The position numbers were made by a program, and so were the translations under genes. Below are positions 11,908 through 23,358 of a DNA stretch of 64,000 nt, piece after piece. This stretch comes from Lepturacanthus savala (Eukaryota > Chordata > Actinopteri > Scombriformes > Trichiuridae): assembly GCA_030544235.1 (NCBI GenBank), contig CM060466.1, forward strand, positions 20,911,575-20,975,574. The letters are read 5' to 3'. Position 1 is the stretch's first letter. Each line of letters begins with the position of its first letter. The notes beneath the pieces are model-generated. The model worked only from the letters and a program-made list of their open reading frames with translations, ran no database searches and had not been told where the DNA came from.

Positions 11908-14900
11908 ATGGCTGAAACCGACGTTGATAATGAACTTCTGGACTATGACGACGACGAGGACCCCCAAGGAGCACCGGAGAGTGCGACCCCAGCAAACAAG
12001 AAAGAGGTGAAGGGTTCCTATGTGTCCATCCACAGCTCGGGCTTCAGAGATTTTCTCCTCAAACCAGAGCTGCTCCGTGCCATTGTGGACTGTGGTTTTG
12101 AGCATCCTTCTGAAGGTGAATGACCTAATAAAACTCCATATATGTAAACCCACTTTTTAACCTATTGGACCCTGATACACAGGAAATATTAAGTCATACG
12201 CCTCAGCACACTAGTTTTTCTAATGTTGCATTCATTACATCCTGAAATTATAATATCATCAGATATTTTTGACACTTGCACTCACTCATATTTGCCATTT
12301 GTTTTATTTTCAGTCCAACACGAGTGTATTCCACAAGCTATCCTCTGCATGGACATTCTGTGTCAGGCCAAGTCTGGTATGGGAAAGACAGCCGTGTTTG
12401 TCCTGGCCACCCTGCAGCAGATCGAGCCCGTGGATGGACAGGTCAGTTGATCGTTTTCCATTTCTTTTATGCAGAGTCATTATTTCTCTTCTGCATTTCT
12501 TGTTATAGACACTACAGTGTTTCCTATGCTACAATCCCATTAGGCAAGATTAGACCCCTTTTTGTAGCGGTCATTTGGGTGATATCCACTTATTTAGCAG
12601 TTGACGATATTTACAGTAAATCATAGTGATGGATGATATCATCTACAGGGGGTACATACTGAGAATTCCTATTTTACGAAATAAATCCATAAGGGGAGTT
12701 CCAATATTTGTTTTATTGTCCATATTTTATCAGTTATCGATCATATATTGCAGCTAGAATTGAGACAAATGGCAATATTTTTCCTATAATGCTTTGTGAG
12801 AATCTTTTGACCAACCAGAGGCAGATCCAGCTGAAATAACACTTCTTCTTTTTACCCTGAATAGTCAGCAGTTATTTTGGAAAGCACCTTTTAACAGAAG
12901 ATCAGTGCTTGTTTCTGACAGGAGGGGGCGTGGCTCTCCATTATGATGTATGATGTCTAACTCCTTGGTTTGCAGATTTCTTACAGAAACATTATTATTT
13001 GGGAAAACAAACTGAATGTGCCCACCTTAAACATACAATGTGTAGCTTCTGGTGGCATCTAGTGGTAAGGTTAGAGAATAATTCTGTGATGATTGGGATT
13101 TATTTATTTAAAAATATAAATATTTTGATTGATGAAATATCTAACAATTTTAAACCACATTGAAATAATTGCATAATATTACCACACAAATTCCTGAGAA
13201 GCAGTAAAACGTGCGTTAACTTTAACCCATACACACATGCAGGTGTTCATTTCCTCTTTCCCTTAGAAGTAAAATTACTGACTGTGATGGAAATTCTCTG
13301 AGATGCTGAAGTTGTGTCGTAAGATGCTTATTCTCTTAGAACAGGGCCATTCATGATGCTCATAACTGCTTTTTGTTATACTCGATCGAATTTGAGTTTA
13401 CTCTCTGCTTATTGTGCCCTGAACAATCGCTTATGAGACTTTGACTAGAGTTTAATTTCTGCTGCACCTCCAGGTGTCTGTCCTCGTGATGTGCCATACG
13501 CGAGAGTTGGCTTTCCAGATCAGCAAAGAGTACGAGCGCTTCTCCAAGTACATGCCCGCCGTCAAGGTGTCGGTGTTCTTTGGCGGCTTGGCCATCAAAA
13601 AGGACGAGGAGGTCCTGAAGAAGAACTGCCCTCACATTGTCGTCGGGACTCCAGGACGTACTCTGGCCCTCATCCGCAACAAGACCCTCAGCGTGAAGAA
13701 CATCAAGCATTTTGTGCTTGACGAGTGCGATAAGATGCTGGAGCAGCTGGGTGAGTGAGATGAACAGAAAGCAGGTTGCTTCAAAATGATTTGATGAAAG
13801 ACTGTGGATAGTTTCTAAGATCGAAGACTTTAAGTTGGCTCAAGGTTTGTTTTGTCAATTCAGTTCAGGCTGTGATTTTCTGCTCCCTCTGTTTCATAGC
13901 TTTACTTTTTCTTCATAATATGCTCTCTAATAAAATGAAATATAGAAACCAATTATAGAGCTGTGATCTAATGGCAAATTATAAACACTGTCTTTTTTTT
14001 TTCCTACAGACATGAGGCGTGACGTTCAGGAAATCTTCAGGCTGACCCCTCATGAGAAGCAGGTTATGATGTTCAGTGCCACTCTAAGCAAGGAGATCCG
14101 CCCCGTCTGCCGCAAGTTCATGCAGGATGTGAGTTATCTTTAAGATTTACTGATGTATCCCTACTACCGTGCTTTATGCAACCATTCATAAACATTGTTG
14201 ATGTCTCGGATATTCAGGCTTTGTGTATTCAATGTGTTTGGTAGTTTAGATCATCCTGTGCTTGTGGTAAAGTCCCTCGTCGCTTTGCCCACTTGTGGCT
14301 GTCAGTGTCATAAGTGGCCATATCAGAGGGCCAAAGTGATCCTCCTGGACGGGTTTTGCTCAGTCAAGAAAGTCCATGTTCCTGGCTCTGCTGCAGTCCA
14401 AGAGAACAGACACACTTCCATTGTCAAGCTTAGCAAGATCAGAAAATCGTGCAGTGTAAAGTTGTAACTTGGCTCATTTTATGGTCCTTTCCTCTCGTGC
14501 CTGTGTATTGGGGTATGTTTGTTTTATGCTCATAGTTCTGAGGTCTACTGAGGTGTGTGTGCGTGACTAATGTTGGGTTTCTCTCTCCCTTGCTGTGCAG
14601 CCCATGGAGGTGTTTGTGGATGACGAGACCAAGCTGACACTTCATGGCTTACAGCAGTATTACTGCAAGTTGAAGGATAGTGAAAAGAACCGAAAGCTTT
14701 TCGACCTGCTTGATGTACTCGAGTTTAATCAGGTACAGTTGGCATTCATTTAAGAGGTTATGAGTCAGAGTCTCTGTGGAACAGCTGAATAAAATAATAC
14801 AGTTGTAGCCTTGTTCTGCCAATAGTTAAAATGTATGCTTCTTGTTGTCTTTATGTAGGGAGATATTTATGGAGGTTGTAGCTAGTTTGTCTGTCCTTGC

Positions 14901-16275
14901 TCTCTTTGTAAAAAAAAAAAAAAATGCTTCTTAGTGGTGTCTTTTGGCTCTTGTTAGGTGGTGATCTTTGTGAAATCAGTGCATCGCTGTGTGGCTCTGT
15001 CCCAGCTGCTGGTGGAGCAGAACTTCCCTGCTATCGCCATCCACAGGGGTATGGCACAGGAGGAGAGGTATGTGCTACTGGTTTATCCTTACTGGATTCT
15101 ATATTTCTTTTAAAATGACCCATAGTAAAGCTTTGTTTTAGTGTGGAAAATGTTTGTGTTGTTGTTTGTTTGTGTGTGTTTGTTATTGCTTTATGTGTCT
15201 TTAGTTTCCCTCAGACTGTAATATTATTTGACATTTACCTGATGTAAAACTGCGTGTGTATATTGTTGCAGGTTATCCCGGTACCAGCAGTTTAAAGACT
15301 TCCAGCGAAGGATCCTGGTGGCGACCAACCTGTTTGGCCGTGGCATGGATATTGAGCGTGTCAACATCGTCTTCAACTATGACATGCCAGAGGATTCCGA
15401 CACATACCTTCACAGAGTAAGACCAGCTATAATATAAATCATGTAGATTAGAAATGGATGTATGTTCAAGTGCAGTAAGAAACCTATACAGGGGTGCTGT
15501 AGCTTACCAAAACGCTCATAATTTGTATTTAAATGATGCTTGTGAAATGGGTTAAGAACCGCTTATGTGTTTAGTGGATGTTTTATAATCAGAATTGTAA
15601 TTAAAATGTTTTGAAGTTCATAGTTTTATAAATAAATATTGTTTTACCGTCACTATTCCATGACTATAACCCCTTTCATTATTAATGGAAATTGACGGCA
15701 CTCCTTTTTATTTAACTCTATTCTCTGAACCCTAGGTGGCCCGTGCTGGCAGGTTTGGGACCAAAGGCCTGGCTGTCACCTTTGTGTCAGATGAGACCGA
15801 CGCCAAGACCTTGAATGAGGTCCAAGATCGCTTTGAGGTCAACGTAGCAGAGCTACCAGAGGAGATTGATATCTCCTCTTACAGTAAGTGCTTCTCTTGT
15901 CGGTTACAGCTACTCCATATTTGACAAGCACGCATCCTGGAGTTTTATAAAGTTCCTGGTCAGAAATCAATGTGTGTTCATCCTTAAGTGCTGAAATAAC
16001 TCAGTAGAGCAGGAAAGTCAAATGTTTAGAAACCTGGTTTACATTTGAATCAGTTCACCAACCACATGGGGATGCTGTGGAGTATGAATTGACGTTGCTG
16101 AGCCTTAATCTAGTTAAAACTTTATGAAAAAAGATGTGCTGCATTTAAGTAGATTTAATTTTGAAATTTAATAGAAAATTTCTGTATAAAGACACAGCTC
16201 CTATTTTCTTTCCATTCTCTGATAATCCCTAATATTAAAATCACCTTTTTCTTTACAGTTGAACAGTCCAGATGA
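11908..16275 (+). CDS. ddx39a: DEAD-box RNA helicase DDX39A (UAP56 family), nine coding exons
   Basis: ATP-dependent RNA helicase of the TREX complex. It loads export adaptors on spliced mRNA in the nucleus. Coding exons are 11908-12115, 12314-12441, 13474-13750, 14010-14128, 14601-14732, 14958-15067, 15272-15416, 15736-15883 and 16259-16275. All junctions are GT-AG and the phases match, giving 1284 nt, or 427 residues, the usual family length. Visible motifs are I AKSGMGKT (88-95), Ia HTRELAFQ (120-127), GG (149-150), Ib VGTPGR (169-174), II DECD (195-198), III FSATLS, IV VIFVKS, V FGRGMDIERV and VI HRVARAGRFG. The acidic N-terminus (LLDYDDDEDPQ) and the ending NVAELPEEIDIS...IEQSR favour DDX39A over DDX39B. 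ATG follows the acceptor directly. Residues 81 (Cys) and 175 (Thr) look unusual against human sequences recalled from memory. Which teleost ohnologue this is (aa or ab) is not resolved. Confidence 0.95.
14270..14410 (+). ncRNA. Candidate H/ACA-like structured RNA in a ddx39a intron
   Basis: Inside the intron at 14129-14600, the RNA could form a hairpin with an outer stem CCCTC (14274-14278) paired to GAGGG (14326-14330) and an inner stem CCACTT (14289-14294) paired to AAGTGG (14312-14317). Unpaired strands of 10 and 8 nt separate the stems, which resembles a pseudouridylation pocket. A second hairpin is possible using TGGAC (14346-14350) with GTCCA near 14396-14400, followed by an ACA triplet at 14405-14407. 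The hinge (CCAAAGTGA) only approximates the H box ANANNA. The segment is less AT-rich than the rest of the intron. I recall no known snoRNA at this position. Confidence 0.25.
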
Positions 16276-16515
16276 GCCTGATGTGTTTTTGCAGTGAAGA
16301 CTGTGTGACCCTCGGTGTTGCTGTATTTTTGTGGAGGGAAAAAAAATCCTTTATGTAAAGTTACCCTTCCACCATATGTTAGCAAGTTCATAATGATAAC
16401 ACTTTTTTTTATTTTTGTCATGTCTTTATGGGGTACTTAATTTAGTGTTTTTCTTGTTAAAGCCATGGATGTTGGGTTTTGGTTGAAGAAATAAATTTTT
16501 TATACCTTATTTTTT
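16276..16515 (+). other. ddx39a: ddx39a 3' untranslated region
   Basis: Short 3' UTR running from the TGA stop to just past the AATAAA at 16490-16495. A GT/T-rich stretch with TTTTTTAT and TGGCTTGG follows the signal, as expected downstream of a cleavage site. Confidence 0.7.
16490..16495 (+). terminator. ddx39a: Polyadenylation signal of ddx39a (AATAAA)
   Basis: Canonical hexamer 215 nt after the stop codon. It is the first AATAAA on the plus strand after the stop. Confidence 0.75.
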
Positions 16516-16675
16516 AAATGGCTTGGTTTCATTTTGCACTTTTTAAACCTTTTAAGTGTGTCAGATGTCACAAAAAAATAAAAACAAACATTTCATAAAA
16601 CATTAAGAAATGGTTCTGGCAATTACAGTATTAATTATCCTCACAAGCAGAGGGCGCTACCACCATAGTTAACAA

Positions 16676-16681
16676 TTTAAT
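16676..16681 (-). terminator. Possible polyadenylation signal of the CCN1-like gene (ATTAAA)
   Basis: Plus-strand TTTAAT reads ATTAAA on the minus strand, about 1.0 kb past the CCN stop codon. No minus-strand AATAAA was noticed between 17692 and this point. If used, the two convergent transcripts would end less than 200 bp apart. Confidence 0.3.
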
Positions 16682-17691
16682 CAAACAGGTGGCCACTTTG
16701 AACTGACTGCCAACAAGGATAATTTGAAACTGTGCAAGTTGAGTTAAAATAAAACCTCACGTGAAACTTGAGTTCAGCAGCCAGTTTTATCACATGGATG
16801 GCCCAACAAAAATCTATGATGGCTACATTGTAGCATCTTAAAGTGTTTAACTGTGACAATACAAACATGGATCAAAATGAAGAAAATGTATTTACAGAAT
16901 ACAGTGTGATCCAAAACAAATTCTCAAATACAGGTTCATGTAAAACATTTCTCAAGGTACAAAGAAGAAATCCTGTGTCTTGTGTTGGTCCGGTCTTCGC
17001 TGTGTGCTTGTCAGTGATGTTTATCGTTGACTTTCAGGGAAACGAAAAAGTAATAAACAATTCGGTGCAGTCTTATGATCATAACATGCTATCTTTGTAT
17101 ATTTTTGTCCTCATTCAGGTTTTTTTTTTTTTTTTTTTTACATTAAAGCTGCAAAAGTTAATTCTTTTGCTAGTTGTCAATAAGTCACAGTGCATTGTGG
17201 GATATAGAGTCAATACCTCCACAGCATGTAAAGCTATTGCTGCAGGTGAGGTGATCCTTGTGCACTGCTGTCAAACTTATATCGGCTAGGTTTCAGTGCA
17301 GAACAAAGTGCTTTGTTGCTTATAAAAAGTGTTTCTCCTCTCAGGCTGATCTGAGGGTCTCAAAAAATCTCAATTCACATCTGAACCAGCAATCAGTCCA
17401 AAGTGAAGGAAGGAGGATGCTTCAGGGCTCCAATTTAGGTCCCACGTCTGTTTGAACAGGCGCAGGTGCAATCTGCTCCGGTCACACATGCACATAAGGG
17501 TTGCCTTTCTGATTGTGAGTAAAACTGAGGCTGCCCTTCTTGCCTGTGATCTTCCTCACTCACTTGGAGCCAGATGAGATAAATGGCCCCTCGTCTTGAA
17601 GCTACTTCCTTCATCAAGAAAGTTGACCTCGTCATATATATATTTTGTTTAAAAAAGTCAAAAACGTCAAGAAAAAAAAACAACCTCTGTT

Positions 17692-20600
17692 CTAGTCTAT
17701 GAATTTATGCGTGTCTCCGTACATCCAGTGCTGAGGAGGGAGAACCACTTCGTTGAGGTGGCCGCAGTCGTCGCTGCATTTGCACGACTGGATGAACATG
17801 GCTGACTTCTGGAAGCGCTCGCCATCTGGGCAGACGAAGGTCACGGGTACAGTGCGCGTGCGGCGTGGTGAGCAGCACCTCCCGTCCGTGCACACGCCAC
17901 AGTAGTTGGGCCGGTAGAGGCGGACGCTGGCACACTCTCCGTAGGACAGGTGGACCGGCTCAGGAGCCTTCTGGGCTGGGGAGCACTTTCTGCCTCTCTG
18001 GTTGGAGACCAACAGTAACAGGATGAGTTTCATATTCTGTTTTATAGTGAATGTTACAGCCAAGTCAAGCAATGAGTTCATTATTAAAAAGAAATTTTTA
18101 TAAGCTTTTACTCTAATCTACCAGATCCTATTACATAATAGCAGATTTAAGCGGTTTTACACTCAAACTCATTAGTTTCCCATTAAGAGGACCAGACCAA
18201 CAAAACAGGGTTTCAGAAAGGGGTTATTTTTGGATTTAAGCAATTCATTTTAAGATTGAGGATTGGTTCTGTTGAACCCGTTGACACCTGTTGATCGCTC
18301 TTCACGCCGGAGCCGTTAACTTAGCAGTGCAAAGTGCTCCTAGTGTGTGTCCCAACATGAAGGATTAATATAGACACACCACTTCCCTGGACCCTGAGTA
18401 CACAGACGGGGCATAGCTATGGACAGTTGCTTGGCAGGAATGCCGGGGGTGGGGGACTATATTTAAAAAGGCGCCTGTCTGCCACCAAAACACCACCGAG
18501 TAAATCAGCACTGCCCGGTTCCCACTGGATGTAGAGCTTCCCCACTGTACCGCTAAAATAATCTCTGCTTGGGATAAAGATGGCTTTAGCGCTGAGAGCA
18601 TATTTGCTCAGTGCCAGAACATCTAATTTTTCATTCTTTGCGGCACAGATTTGACGGTTCCGGCCTCCGCTTTTAAGTTAGAAACACAACGCAAAACAAG
18701 AAGGTATTGTTTTTTTTCCCTGCAGAGTCAGACATAGATAAGAGAAGACAGTTCTTTATTGATAAGTTATCGCAAGGTGCCTTAAGTTTCGCTCTGCGAC
18801 AGATAAGCTGCTATCTTGGCAGCAATGTGGATGTTTGACCTATGTCCTCCATCTGTCTCCGTCTCCTGTTAAAGTCGAGGTTTAGTTTATGTCACCTTGG
18901 CTGGGGCAGTCAGGCCGTGGCAGGGCCGAACGGTGCAGATCCTCGTCTCCTTCTCTAGTTTGCACTGAGGGTTCTTGTTGGTGATGCGGGAGGAAACGCC
19001 CATCCCACAGCTGCGGGAGCACGGGGACCAGTCGGTGGTCTGGACCGGACACTTCTTGTCCTTGAGGTGGTTCCAGGCTGAGGAGCATCAGAGAAATAAG
19101 GGAGGGCGGTGAGAAAAAAAACAAGACAAATCAAACATCGACTAAACCAGCAAAGGAGAAATCAAGCGGTCAGCAGATGACTAATGATTTGTCAGATTTT
19201 CTTTAAATCTTTGCTTTTTTTATTTTCTTCTGAGCTACTGAATAATTTTCCTTAACCACATCTTAAAAGAAGTTTTCAGTTGTAGCAGTCACAAGCCAAA
19301 AAGGATTAGTAGTATATTAATTACATAGCAAAATCCTACAAAAAAGTGATTAAAAAGGCTGCATTTTGCCTTTAATTTTGTGAATATACTGCATTTTTAT
19401 CTTAATCTTAATTAATATTACAGACTCACACTCAGAAAAATGTGAGTCATGAAGTAATAATCGGGGCAGTGACAAATAATCTTTAGCAAGATGAGAAAGA
19501 CCTTTTGAAATACAGTTTTAAGAAGCATTCATTGGGTCTCTCATAATGTACATTTTGTGTTCATGTTTTTTGTCATTTAAAAGTCCATTTGTATCTTTTT
19601 TCTTTTTTTTTTTTTTTTTTTTACAAAATTCACGTTTGTGTGAGTTTTGACACAAAATATCAAATGGTGTACCCAAAAAAGAATGATCATTTTAAAATAT
19701 TTAATCAAACGAAACTTGTTGATAACGTGTTTTTAATCTTTTGAAACATTTTATGAGAGTAATCTATCTGGTACCAAGTTTTTAGGGTTGCACCACATCA
19801 CAGTTTTGGCATTGTCCCAATTCCAAACCACTTTTCTCCACTCAGTGTCCCGTCCTCTCACCAGGCAGGTGTTTGTAGCCGTGCTCCTTCTCCCAGCCGC
19901 TGGACTTGACTTCTGCCAGCTCGTTGGCTACAATCAGCTCATTTTCAGGCCGGTGTGGGGCGGGAAGGTGCTGAGGTCTTGGCTGATGCTTCTGTAGTGC
20001 AGGTATCTGTGATAAGAGATAAGACAGAGAGGGTTGTTTGTGTGGAAGATCAATGTGAGCCGCGGTCATGTCTGTATCTTTTGGGAATTTTCAAATCGCT
20101 ATCACCGCGGTGCCCTGATCATCAAGAGGTTTCTATAGGGCAATTGGTCCGAGAAGAGATGCTTCTATAAACGTGTTAATTAGGCAGAACTTAAGCTATA
20201 TAATTGCCAAGAGTTCAAGGTCTAATGTGGCTCAAAACAATGACTATAAAAGGTAAACAGATCATGTCCAGCCTTTTTGTCTTGCTCTCTCTGTTATAAT
20301 TCAATAATTCTTTATCATTTAAATTGGGCAATGGGAAACTGATTGTAAAGTCCTTTATTAATTGATTTAGGGCTGCAGTTCCTTATCAATTACTTATCAC
20401 TTAATGTGATGATAATTTTCTCCATTAGTCAATCAATTTAGTTTATCAGACTATGTATAACATAATATTAGTAAGTATTGTTAAACATGTAGAAAAGATG
20501 ATCACTGTCTTGTTTTCTCTGATTAACTCTAAAAAATGAGAAAACCAACCTGCTGCTTGTGTGGGATGCTCCAGGTGTCTTTATGACAGTCCACACTGAA

Positions 20601-22954
20601 GCAGCACTGGCCGGGGATCCTGACCAGCCGCGGGTAGGGGCAGGACGGCGAGGCCGGGGGCAGCTTGTTGCTGCAGAGAGGAGCGCAGCCGACGGCCCCG
20701 TCGATGCAGGTGCACTGGTGTTTACAGCCGGCACGGAAACTCTCGCCGTTCTGGTAGATCCTGCCGCTGTACTCGCAGGTGCGTCCCTCTGATTTAGCTG
20801 GAAAAGAGAGAACACATGTTCATAAACTGAAACAAAAATCAGCCTCTGGGATCCTGCTTCCATCAGCCATGTGTGAGAGGGATCCACCACCTGCTATTGT
20901 TTCAACAGCTGGACCTTGTTGAGGTCCTGACACAATAACTCCACATGGCAACAGTACAAACACACATACAAAAAAAAAAAAAAAAAAAAAAAATCACACA
21001 GAGGACCACCAAGATCGAAAGGTCAGTGGAAAAGGAAGCGTCAGACTCCTTGTCTCCAAACCATCGGAGAACCAGCTATTCATAGTTTGTGGGGCAGCAG
21101 CACTGGCATGGTGCAGACGGAGAGTGTATTTTTATCTCTGAACCCCCCCCCTGTCGCTGTCATAAAACATCTACTACTCATTAAAATATCCCCTGGCCCG
21201 CTCCCGGATGTGCAAGGTTACATGTGGCTTCATCGGTCCAGCTCTGGTAAATTCCTGCACCCGTTATTGTGGCTTTTAAACCATGTTCACTATGTTAGGT
21301 TGTAGCAATGCAAGTAGCTTCATTTCTCTAAGTGAAATTCCTTCCCTCCCAACATGTAATTTTTTTTCCTCCTCCTCCTTCCTCACCTCGACAGATGCCC
21401 CAGGCCATGGTCACGTCGTTGCCGTAATTACACTCCAGCCCTTTGTGGTGGTCGCAGGGCCTTGTGGGGCTGCAGTCCTGGTTGAGCTGTGCAGCACACA
21501 CCTTGCAGCAGCCACATCCATCAGGCACGGCGCTGACGCCCGGAGGGCAAACCACACGCTCCGCAGGGCACTCACACACTGCCGGGCAGCTAGCTGTCAC
21601 CTGCAGGCAGCAGAGAGAGGGTTACACAGATCACACACTTAGGATGATTTTATAAAGAAAAGAAACATATGGGACAACAGAGAGAACATCAAGCTTCCAG
21701 CAATGCCACACACACAGTTGGAAAATCCAGATGCACAATAACTGTGCCAGTTTTAGGTTTGTTTTGCTCCCCAGTGCTGGTGACTGGTTGTGAATTCTCC
21801 CATGGATAAAAACACGATGATATCCCGCTACGGTAAATTAAGTCAAAGCTGCTCGGTCATCCCTAGACAGCTCAGGGTTTGTACTGGCTCGTGATTTGAT
21901 TCACCGCCTAGCACTAGAACCAACTTGTTCCAGTTTGTAGGAATCAACAAGTCAGAGTGACTTAAAAAAAAAAAGAAAAGTTACACATGAGTCATTAAGG
22001 CCTGGTGAAATGTGTTTTTTTTTTACTTCTCAGAACAGTGTCTAGTCATGCGGTGATGGACAATTTTCTTTTATCAATCTGATCCATGCCCTCATCGCTC
22101 TGATTCATACTGGTTCTTCTTTTATTTTGCATTTCAAATGCAACACTTTCGTTTTCTAGAGTAGCATCAGTAACGTTTACAACATCATAAACTCAATATC
22201 TCACTGCAACCTGATCTAATATAGCAATGAAATAAATAATATCTCTGGAATCAAAAATACTGGGTGAAATAGAGACAAAACACAAACCTTATCATTCATC
22301 CTGTGCTGATGGTTTAAGAGAGTACTCAAATTATCTTTCATCTTACCTAGTTCACTATGTGTGTGTGTGTGTGTGTGTCTGTCTGTCTCAGCGTGCCCGT
22401 ACATGACACCTAATCGTTGTACAGTCTGTCTGCATAGTGCATATTATTTTTCTTTTTCTGTTGATTCAAATATTATAACTGTTATACTCCCATCTAGATT
22501 TTCAGCAAATTACAAGTTTGTTTTCCAAATTATTACCAGTTTAAATCAAATCCCGAGATTCCGTGTCTGTGATTCCCGCAACACGGAAATCATATGATGA
22601 GCCCGGCAGGAGTGGACATGCTGATTACTGCGTTCATTAGGCGGCTGGGAGCGGCGGGAACTCACCTCAACCTAATCCACACATCTTAAAGCTCACCTAA
22701 TTCATGTCAGCTATTCTGAAATTAGCCTATATTAAATAAATTATGTTAAAACTAGTAAATGTTTATGCTGTTCTTACCCTGAAGGTCACATGTTTTACTT
22801 GCAGCTTACATTAACCATAACATACTACACATTAAAATACCTTTAACCCTACAGTAACGCTAGGTTTCCTTTAAACTCAGAGTAGCACGAGCTCCTGTCT
22901 TACCTGTGTTGTGACGGCTGTTGTCAGTACCATCAGGTGGATTAGAAAAGCCAT
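17692..22954 (-). CDS. ccn1: CCN1/CYR61-like matricellular protein, six coding exons
   Basis: Secreted cysteine-rich protein that binds integrins and heparan sulfate and acts in adhesion, angiogenesis and growth-factor signalling. Exons in transcript order are 22954-22904, 21600-21387, 20797-20550, 20006-19862, 19077-18896 and 17997-17692. Phases match throughout, giving 381 residues, equal to the length I recall for human CCN1. Domains are signal peptide 1 to about 20 (MAFLIHLMVLTTAVTT), IGFBP about 21-90 (GCGCCKVC), VWC about 94-160 (CKHQCTCIDGAVGC), variable linker 172-219, TSP1 about 225-275 (CSRSCGMG), and CT cystine knot 281-381 (YCGVCTDGRCC, IQSCKC). One exon per domain is the classical CCN layout. 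The IGFBP, VWC and HKF tail point to CCN1. MYGD before the tail recalls CCN2. A teleost CCN1-like paralogue (l1 or l2) is possible. Confidence 0.93.
20970..20993 (+). repeat. Poly(A) tract, 24 bp, in a CCN1-like intron
   Basis: Uninterrupted A run on the plus strand (T run in the transcript sense) in the intron between the IGFBP and VWC exons. Confidence 0.95.
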
Positions 22955-23105
22955 AATTAGACGATGAAATGTTTAAAAAATAATAATATTAATAAAAAAG
23001 ATCAAATAAAATCTTCAAGCTACACGCCACTGTGTGATAGTTGAGCCTTAAATAGTCTCCCTCTTGAGTTTCAGTCTTCTTTCGGACCGTTGTCCTAGTG
23101 TTTCT
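22955..23105 (-). other. CCN1-like 5' UTR (inferred)
   Basis: This is the interval between the ATG and the start expected about 30 bp downstream of the TATA box. It would make a 5' UTR of roughly 150 nt. No splice acceptor is needed to explain it. The exact start is inferred. Confidence 0.5.
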
Positions 23106-23131
23106 ACCGGGACGAGCGTCTAAACTCTTAA

Positions 23132-23137
23132 TTTATA
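23132..23137 (-). promoter_or_regulatory. TATA box of the CCN1-like gene
   Basis: On the minus strand the sequence reads GGGATATAAATTAAG, with TATAAA at this position about 180 bp upstream of the start codon. A GC box (CCCCGCCCCT on the plus strand, 23151-23160) lies just upstream. Confidence 0.75.
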
Positions 23138-23150
23138 TCCCGCTCACAAA

Positions 23151-23237
23151 CCCCGCCCCTCTCCGCACTTCTAGCCAATCGGCGCCGCAGTCATTCCAAA
23201 CGGGTGTAACTTCACCGCGGGGGTAGCCGCTGATTGG
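23151..23237 (-). promoter_or_regulatory. Proximal promoter elements: GC box, two CCAAT boxes, TEAD-type motif
   Basis: The order going upstream on the minus strand is a GC box (23151-23160), CCAAT in inverse orientation (23175-23179), CATTCC (23192-23197, the MCAT/TEAD core) and CCAAT in sense orientation (23233-23237). CCN1 is a well-known YAP/TEAD target, so the CATTCC placed about 55 bp from the TATA box is plausible as a functional site. Occupancy is not shown by sequence. Confidence 0.5.
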
Positions 23238-23352
23238 CGGGCTGCTTCGGGATGAATGCAGCCATTCATAAAAAAGCGAAGGGGCCGCTCTCTATTTATT
23301 TTATGGGTTAAAAATTAAAATGTAACAGGCGCTTTCAAGTCACACTCAGGCA

Positions 23353-23358
23353 CATTCC
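23353..23358. promoter_or_regulatory. TEAD-type CATTCC motif, distal
   Basis: Second CATTCC, within ACATTCCTGC, about 215 bp upstream of the TATA box. A third copy in the same ACATTCCTGC context is at 23938-23943, and an inverse copy (GGAATG) is at 23731-23736. A six-base motif occurs often by chance, so only the clustering and shared context argue for function. Confidence 0.3.

Noticed and set aside
13780..13890. C/D-box snoRNA in the ddx39a intron (TTGATGA near 13789)
   Set aside because: No matching CTGA D box or terminal stem at the right distance.
16843..17289. 148-codon plus-strand frame between ddx39a and the CCN1-like gene
   Set aside because: It runs through a poly(T) tract and what is probably CCN 3' UTR sequence. 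No domain, promoter or splice context.
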